In this document: positions 60,085 through 64,000 of the stretch, piece after piece
Layout of the letters: every line of letters starts with the position of its first letter
Numbering within the stretch: the first letter of the stretch is position 1
Source of the DNA: Candidatus Fluviicola riflensis
GTDB taxonomy: Bacteria > Bacteroidota > Bacteroidia > Flavobacteriales_D > Crocinitomicaceae
Length of the DNA stretch: 64,000 nt
Direction: 5' to 3'
Assembly (NCBI GenBank): GCA_002243285.1
Contig: CP022585.1
Location: 3,584,641-3,648,640 of the forward strand
Notes under the pieces: generated by a model
What the model was told of the DNA's origin: nothing
Seen by the model: the letters and a program-made list of their open reading frames with translations, nothing else
Databases searched by the model: none
Program-made: the position numbers and the translations under genes

Positions 60085-60729
60085 TTAGCTGATGTTGTTT
60101 TGGATCACCATAAAAAAGTCTTTCTCTTTTCGGGTTAAATAGCCCTTTCTGTCCGTTGAGTAGGTCGAAATCTTTACTTTGTTACTCACGTTTCCACCCA
60201 CTGCTTTGATATACCCGTTTCCCTTTTCAATGATTAGTTCCCCATGTGAAGGAAAGAAACCCGAACTATCATATCCCTTTCCTGATTGCCTGGAATAAAC
60301 AATCAAATCACCTTCTTTTGGAATGTATTCGTCCAAACGAAACCCGCGAAGTGAAGCCCCTTTTTTATCCCTGTTTGCCTTTGCTACTTGAAAATATCCG
60401 CTATGTGAACTTGCATACGGAAAACGATCTTTTGCACCGGCTTTGTCAAAGAGATAGGATATAAAAGCACTCGACCACGGATAGGAGTTTTGAAAGCTAC
60501 TATTTTGCATTTGTGAGGTACTGAAATTAAACCCTGCGCTTTTCCAGTAATCTAAAAGAATATTGGATGCTTTAGCAGAACGTTCCGAAAGAGTTACCCA
60601 TCTTTTCGCCTCGTCTTTAGCGATTCCAATGAGTTTCTTTTTAAAGGTTCTGAAATGGAAATACAGGAAAACACCCAAGCCCCCAAGCACAATCAAACTG
60701 GAAATCAGTATAATATGGCTTCTTTTCAT
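60085..60729 (-). CDS. DUF2272-like membrane-anchored amidase-type protein
   Basis: The 214-residue protein has an N-terminal membrane helix (residues 5-26) and a soluble domain resembling the DUF2272/NlpC-P60-related fold: SYPWSSAFISYLFDKAGAKD (residues ~82-101), then PYASSHSGYF and GDLIVYSRQ, and HGELIIEKG. It would face the periplasm and could cleave or bind peptidoglycan. The catalytic residue is not certain: DUF2272 has WS where CHAP proteins have Cys. It is read in the same direction as the lysis-like genes. Confidence 0.65.
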   Translation of the reverse strand: MKRSHIILISSLIVLGGLGVFLYFHFRTFKKKLIGIAKDEAKRWVTLSERSAKASNILLDYWKSAGFNFSTSQMQNSSFQNSYPWSSAFISYLFDKAGAKDRFPYASSHSGYFQVAKANRDKKGASLRGFRLDEYIPKEGDLIVYSRQSGKGYDSSGFFPSHGELIIEKGNGYIKAVGGNVSNKVKISTYSTDRKGYLTRKEKDFFMVIQNNIS

Positions 60730-60955
60730 GATTGATTTTAGTAATTTAGCCAGGATAACCTTATTGAAGATTAGGCGAGGGTGGCAGAACGCATCTCAAA
60801 GACTGATGACTTTGATCCACAAATTCCTACGCGTTCTGTTCCCTTGCCTTGTTTTAACTGATTCCTACGGCAATTAAAACATTCAAAATTTACGGCTACA
60901 ACCTGTTTATTCCCTTGCTTATTTTTCTAACGAATGCTTTAAACTTCTAAAGCAA
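60730..60955. other. 226-bp gene-free gap within the element
   Basis: No gene is visible in this gap. It contains the long hairpin at 60773-60849. Confidence 0.55.
60773..60849. repeat. 77-nt extended hairpin in the element
   Basis: AGGCGAGGG (60773-60781) pairs with CCCTTGCCT (60841-60849; 9 bp with one G-T), then CAGAACGC (60785-60792) pairs with GCGTTCTG (60831-60838) in 8 perfect bp. An inner CAAAG/CTTTG hairpin lies in the loop. Function unknown: it may be a structured RNA, a transcription end or a replication/packaging signal. Confidence 0.7.
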
Positions 60956-61246
60956 CTAGTTTGGTGATTGTTCTCTTTGCTCGATCAACCGATCAATTTT
61001 GGATTCGATCCTTTCAAGGCTTTCTTTTATCTGTTTTATTTCGGTATCATCGACCGCACCTTTCACCTCCAGTTTTTGCAATCGGTTATGAGTTTCGGTG
61101 ATCTTTTCGGATTGTTCCGAATTGGTCTGTATTGTCTGCTGAGTCATTGCACTAGTTTGAAAATAGAACGGTACAATGGAGAAAACAGCCCCTAATAAGA
61201 TCACTAAAACCCCTTGTTTCACTTTATCAATTAAATTCTTGTCCAC
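60956..61246 (-). CDS. Membrane-anchored coiled-coil protein
   Basis: The 96-residue protein has one membrane helix (residues 12-30, VLVILLGAVFSIVPFYFQT) and a C-terminal coiled coil (heptads over residues ~40-95: NRLQKLEVKGAVDDTEIKQI, LERIESKIDRLIEQ). The layout is like small phage membrane proteins (XhlA-type), so a lysis or virion membrane role is possible. No named family is certain. It follows 61263 by 16 bp in the same operon. Confidence 0.68.
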   Translation of the reverse strand: MDKNLIDKVKQGVLVILLGAVFSIVPFYFQTSAMTQQTIQTNSEQSEKITETHNRLQKLEVKGAVDDTEIKQIKESLERIESKIDRLIEQREQSPN

Positions 61247-61262
61247 GACAGTTTCTTTTAAT

Positions 61263-61700
61263 TTAGGACACCCCTATAAATTCGCTCATCGGAGCGGATT
61301 CCATGTATTCACCATCTTTATAAATGGCAATAAATGGGTGGTTTTGATCACTAACGGATTTTAAGTATAACAGTACAAAAAGCTGTTTTGAGTCCTTTAG
61401 TTCAAAGCGTTGCATTGATAAGACAAAGATGTCCTTGATAATGTTACGCACGTACATACTAGCCACCATTGCAAAGCTTTGTCCACCTCCTGCGCGAATG
61501 ACTTCGTTTAAAGATGGTTTTGCAATTAATTTTGAATTTTCAAACACTCCAAATACAGGTTTTGCACTGGTGTTTTCTAAATCAACCCGAACGATTAAAT
61601 CAGTGGGTTGAATCTTGTTTTCTGTTGCAAGTGTCACAATTACTTTGTCGCAAATTTCAACGATCAATTGTGAGGCTTGTTCTTTATCATTTGTATTCAT
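61263..61700 (-). CDS. Element protein of unknown function, paralogue A
   Basis: The 145-residue soluble protein has mixed alpha-beta sequence, with a segment (residues ~75-145: SLNEVIRAGGGQSFAMVASM, FELKDSKQLFVLLYLK, then PFIAIYKDGEYMESAP) that aligns with the C-terminal half of the next gene, so the two are divergent paralogues. No catalytic motif or membrane helix is present. It could be a structural or accessory virion protein, but nothing proves this. Confidence 0.65.
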   Translation of the reverse strand: MNTNDKEQASQLIVEICDKVIVTLATENKIQPTDLIVRVDLENTSAKPVFGVFENSKLIAKPSLNEVIRAGGGQSFAMVASMYVRNIIKDIFVLSMQRFELKDSKQLFVLLYLKSVSDQNHPFIAIYKDGEYMESAPMSEFIGVS

Positions 61701-61708
61701 GGCTCAAT

Positions 61709-62149
61709 TCAATTAAGTAATTCAAATGGGTGTTCCATTAATTTTAAAATGTCTGAAATAGGTAAAACACTAACTGGTTTTTTGTCCACAATAACCCCAA
61801 TACAGTAAGACCCAGCATATTTTGAGCGATACACTAAAAGATAAATCGAAAGGGGATTTTGCAGATTCAGATCTTTCATGAAGGTGTAATGAATAACGCG
61901 CATCATTTTTTCAAAATACAATGCACTTATTCGTAACCCTATGAATTTGCCACAAAGAAGTTCAGATGGTTCAATTTGAAGAACAGAAACGTCTTTTTGA
62001 CACAGATGGATTTCAAGGTTCGTGTTGTCTATAATTTTTACAACTATACTCGCTTGATGCGTTTTTATGTGATGGTTGTAACAAACCTTGTTAAAAGATT
62101 GGTGAAATGCCGAATCGATTAACTCATTATTATTTAGTTTCATGATCAT
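61709..62149 (-). CDS. Element protein of unknown function, paralogue B
   Basis: The 146-residue protein resembles 61263-61700 in its C-terminal half (EPSELLCGKFIGLRISALYF, YTFMKDLNLQNPLSIYLLVY, CIGVIVDKKPVSVLPIS). It has no membrane helix. A near-N-terminal Met at codon 3 is an alternative start. It lies 3 bp from the LEA14-like gene, so translation is coupled. Function unknown. Confidence 0.62.
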   Translation of the reverse strand: MIMKLNNNELIDSAFHQSFNKVCYNHHIKTHQASIVVKIIDNTNLEIHLCQKDVSVLQIEPSELLCGKFIGLRISALYFEKMMRVIHYTFMKDLNLQNPLSIYLLVYRSKYAGSYCIGVIVDKKPVSVLPISDILKLMEHPFELLN

Positions 62150-62152
62150 TGA

Positions 62153-62641
62153 TTAAGGCAAAAATTCCCTTAAACGCATGGTAGTTCTCACCGGAAAACG
62201 AGAAACCCGAAGGATACCCAGTTTAGCCGCGAGTTTACCTTTTATCACTACCGGCAAATCGCCAATAGAGCTTACTGAAGATTGCGAATTGATGGGGGAT
62301 AGTTTTGAATTAATATCTTCCCATTTTAAGCGCACATCTAAGGGAATAACTGAAGTATTGCCCGCGATGAGTTTGTATGAATCTTTAGAGGTGACATCCG
62401 AAACTTTATAGCCTGCTACAAAAATTTCATACTTCTGATCCCAAACCTCTAAATTGTATCTCGATGGATTGGTAATACCAAACATTACCCTGAAAGTCAC
62501 CCCCTCACTGTCGAGGTATTGCACTTGGTAGGACAATACCTCGTAATCCACATTATTAGCAATTGAAACCGCTCCAAAAGCTAGTACCGAGATTATACCC
62601 ACGGAGGTAAAAACCGCTATTGGAATCCAAAGCCGTTTCAT
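62153..62641 (-). CDS. LEA14/WHy-like membrane-anchored protein
   Basis: The 162-residue protein has an N-terminal membrane helix (residues 5-28) followed by a domain resembling a LEA type-2 (WHy) fold: DSEGVTFRVMFGITNPSRYNLE-type strands, an AGNTSVIPLDVRLKWEDI middle and a KLGILRVSRFPVRTTMRL end. Such domains bind membranes or proteins in stress or viral contexts. The start overlaps the muramidase stop by one base (TAATG). The function is inferred. Confidence 0.68.
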   Translation of the reverse strand: MKRLWIPIAVFTSVGIISVLAFGAVSIANNVDYEVLSYQVQYLDSEGVTFRVMFGITNPSRYNLEVWDQKYEIFVAGYKVSDVTSKDSYKLIAGNTSVIPLDVRLKWEDINSKLSPINSQSSVSSIGDLPVVIKGKLAAKLGILRVSRFPVRTTMRLREFLP

Positions 62642-63243
62642 TAGATGGCAAAGATTAAAAAGCTAAGTCCCACAATAGCCAAGGCAATCGGCCAGATACC
62701 CGAAAAATTGTTTTCTGAATAGTATTTAATTCTATCTAAGCGGTTTAACCAACCTTTCAGAAACTCTTTTTTCGGACTTTGTTTGTACTTGTATGCTCTT
62801 GCATTTTTGAGGGCATAGAATAACTCTTTTTGGTTGATTTTGTTCAAATGGGCGATTCCTTTCAGGGTGAAAACTTCGTAATAACTGAGCGGTTTGCCAA
62901 GTTCATTCAACGCCTTTTCGACAAGGAAACGCATTCCGTTGGTTCCATGATTCACCGCTCCGTCGTAAAGCATTGTTGCAACCGATTGATTGGTGAGTTT
63001 ATCGAAGTGATTCTTTAGCCAATAATTAGCTTTTAGAATTTGTTGTGCTGTCTCACGCGTTAATTTTTTCATGTCCTCAACGCTGGGAATACGTCCGACA
63101 TATCCCGCCAAGGTTGTAGCCGATATTCCCCAGTTCGTACCGATTAAATGACCCATGTAATAATTACCTTCGTCTCTCGGGTCATTTTGGTAGCCACCTT
63201 CACTGATGCCTACGATTTTCTGTGATTTTTCAAATTGTGCCAT
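62641..63243 (-). CDS. GH108-type muramidase with C-terminal membrane helix
   Basis: The 200-residue protein starts with the GH108 (N-acetylmuramidase) signature ISEGGYQNDPRDEGNYYMGH (E15 is the catalytic-type Glu), and contains the helical domain with MLYDGAVNHGTNGMRFLVEK, typical of this family's second half. The C-terminal ~20 residues (IWPIALAIVGLSFLIFAI) form a membrane helix, not usual for free endolysins. I infer a membrane-attached peptidoglycan-cleaving enzyme for lysis or genome entry. Confidence 0.85.
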   Translation of the reverse strand: MAQFEKSQKIVGISEGGYQNDPRDEGNYYMGHLIGTNWGISATTLAGYVGRIPSVEDMKKLTRETAQQILKANYWLKNHFDKLTNQSVATMLYDGAVNHGTNGMRFLVEKALNELGKPLSYYEVFTLKGIAHLNKINQKELFYALKNARAYKYKQSPKKEFLKGWLNRLDRIKYYSENNFSGIWPIALAIVGLSFLIFAI

Positions 63244-63255
63244 GATATGTATGAT

Positions 63256-63669
63256 TTAAGAAATACTATTTCGCGTAGCTTTGGTAAGTAGGTCGTTTAA
63301 GTCTTTTACAATGTTTACTCTGATGGCTTCTTTGAGTGCATCATTGAAGCCATCACCCATTTTTCCATCAATTCCCCCCGTATCAGTGAGGCGTTTTATG
63401 ATGTATGAATTAGGCATCATCGTTGCTCTTAGATACAAGTAGTTTTGCATTTTTTTGATTTCTGAAACGGAATAATTCGATGGTACAACTTTCACAATTG
63501 TAGTTGTCTTACCTGCACTGTTTTTTTGTGTTTCAGCGTCCGAATCTTCGTCATCTTCTTTATTCTTTTTCCAATTGAGGTATATCAATAACCCGATACC
63601 CCCAACCACCAAAATAATTCCCGCTGTCAGGGCAATTGCTTTGAGTGTCTTTTTAGTTTCCGGTGTCAT
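63256..63669 (-). CDS. Membrane-anchored peptidoglycan-binding-like protein
   Basis: The 137-residue protein has a membrane helix (residues 8-29, IALTAGIILVVGGIGLLIYL), an acidic linker (KKNKEDDEDSDAETQ) and a C-terminal domain (residues ~68-125) with MQNYLYLRATMMPNSY and DTGGIDGKMGDGFNDALKEA, resembling a PG_binding_1 fold. It probably tethers a peptidoglycan-directed function to a membrane. Its start overlaps the next gene's stop by 4 bp. Confidence 0.68.
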   Translation of the reverse strand: MTPETKKTLKAIALTAGIILVVGGIGLLIYLNWKKNKEDDEDSDAETQKNSAGKTTTIVKVVPSNYSVSEIKKMQNYLYLRATMMPNSYIIKRLTDTGGIDGKMGDGFNDALKEAIRVNIVKDLNDLLTKATRNSIS

Positions 63670-64000
63670 TTCTTGTAAGCTTTAAATGTGACTGTATCGG
63701 CTCTTACATATCCTGCGGTAACTTTATCAAACCATCCAACTGGTTTGTATAGTTTGACCAGAAACCACCGATATGAATAACCATTGTAAACGCCTGATTT
63801 TTCTGAAACCACTGTTCCTATCGGTGTTCCTGAGTTGATCGTTGTAAGGAGATTGGAAATCGGATCGTAAAACCAGTTTGTACTGTCGTTTACTTCTGTT
63901 GTAGCCCTTACATTTGTATAGCCCCAACCGCCAATTTCCTTGCGTTTTGGGTAAAGCATTTTACCTTTTAGTTGTCCGATATTGTTGGATAACTCGTTTT
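63666..64000 (-). CDS. SH3-like domain protein, 5' end beyond the window
   Basis: The frame is open from 63666 to the end of the window and continues past it; the internal ATG at 63959 is not a convincing start, because in-frame codons upstream (NELSNNIGQLKGK) are all sense. The visible ~110 residues resemble a bacterial SH3 domain (NVRATTEVNDSTNW, then GTPIGTVVSEKSGVY and WFLVKLYKPVGWFDK and AGYVRAD). It is coupled to the next gene. Function is unknown, but SH3 domains often bind peptidoglycan. Confidence 0.65.
   Translation of the reverse strand, partial: NELSNNIGQLKGKMLYPKRKEIGGWGYTNVRATTEVNDSTNWFYDPISNLLTTINSGTPIGTVVSEKSGVYNGYSYRWFLVKLYKPVGWFDKVTAGYVRADTVTFKAYKK

Larger units (their letters stand above)
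57475..64000. mobile_element. Integrated prophage-like element next to tRNA-Phe, right end beyond the window
   Basis: From the tRNA to the window end lies a block of minus-strand genes: a large serine recombinase next to and overlapping the tRNA, and then a cluster of small, often overlapping genes for membrane-anchored and peptidoglycan-directed proteins, more A+T-rich than the flanking backbone. This is the layout of an element integrated at a tRNA gene. The other attachment site would lie past 64,000, so its size and full content cannot be seen. The left boundary is set at the tRNA; the exact crossover point is unknown. Confidence 0.78.

Noticed and set aside
60563..60877. Plus-strand frame of 104 codons in the element
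   Set aside because: It runs antisense through the DUF2272-like gene and across the hairpin; no start signal and no similarity to a family.
1..64000. CRISPR array
   Set aside because: I saw no regularly spaced short direct repeats with unique spacers; the repeats here are palindromic intergenic elements or protein-coding repeats.

Overview
The window looks like a chromosome segment of a Bacteroidota bacterium, most likely order Flavobacteriales and possibly a Fluviicola/Crocinitomicaceae-type organism. The genus is an inference. The evidence is: repeated -7 elements of the form TAnnTTTG (often TATCTTTGC) in place of E. coli-type promoters; secreted proteins with type IX secretion (T9SS) C-terminal sorting domains of both the 'FPNP' and CHU_C types; a DnaE polymerase with a fused N-terminal proofreading exonuclease; a two-gene methionine synthase; and many DUF1573, DUF5686 and outer-membrane-barrel proteins.

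Layout. 1-8.3 kb: the 3' part of a giant Ig/LamG surface protein, a SirB1-type transglutaminase-like protein, a secreted protein and a helical protein. 8.4-16.4 kb: dnaE, three DUF1573 paralogues and a ruvX-def-lipoprotein cluster. 16.5-21.2 kb: dapD, two paralogous barrels and aconitase. 22-23.2 kb: the rpsF-rpsR-rplI operon. 23.3-31 kb: an FGE/lysozyme-like fusion, a YciI lipoprotein, a T9SS protein, an SRPBCC protein, a HigA-DUF6922/AbiEii toxin-antitoxin-like pair, an ADP-heptose-epimerase-like gene and an SGNH hydrolase. 31-38.8 kb: queD-folE, a YugP-type protease, a 45-residue membrane protein, a GH3-family gene, a deoxynucleoside kinase and small unknowns. 38.9-39.3 kb: RNase P RNA. 39.4-57.3 kb: a T9SS protein, an ECF sigma factor with a putative double-membrane-spanning anti-sigma factor, a SixA-like phosphatase, a rhomboid protease, a large PKD adhesin, split metH behind a SAM-I riboswitch, a DUF5686 protein, and a coaX-OMP-lptC-small membrane protein operon.

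From 57.47 kb to the end of the window lies a mobile element next to tRNA-Phe(GAA). A large serine recombinase ends inside the tRNA gene. Behind it, all on the minus strand, are a patatin-like protein, a DUF2272-like amidase, a membrane-anchored coiled coil, two divergent paralogues, a LEA14-like protein, a GH108 muramidase with a C-terminal membrane helix, a peptidoglycan-binding-like membrane protein and an SH3-like protein. Several small membrane-anchored proteins with peptidoglycan-directed domains suggest a lysis or entry cassette of a prophage-like element, possibly a tailless membrane-containing virus. That last step is inference, and the diagnostic capsid and packaging genes would lie beyond the window.

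Intergenic space holds at least five imperfect palindromic repeat elements, including two copies of one family about 6 kb apart and one element with a perfect 25-bp terminal inverted repeat. Several -7 elements lie only 2-6 bp from the start codon, which suggests leaderless mRNAs.
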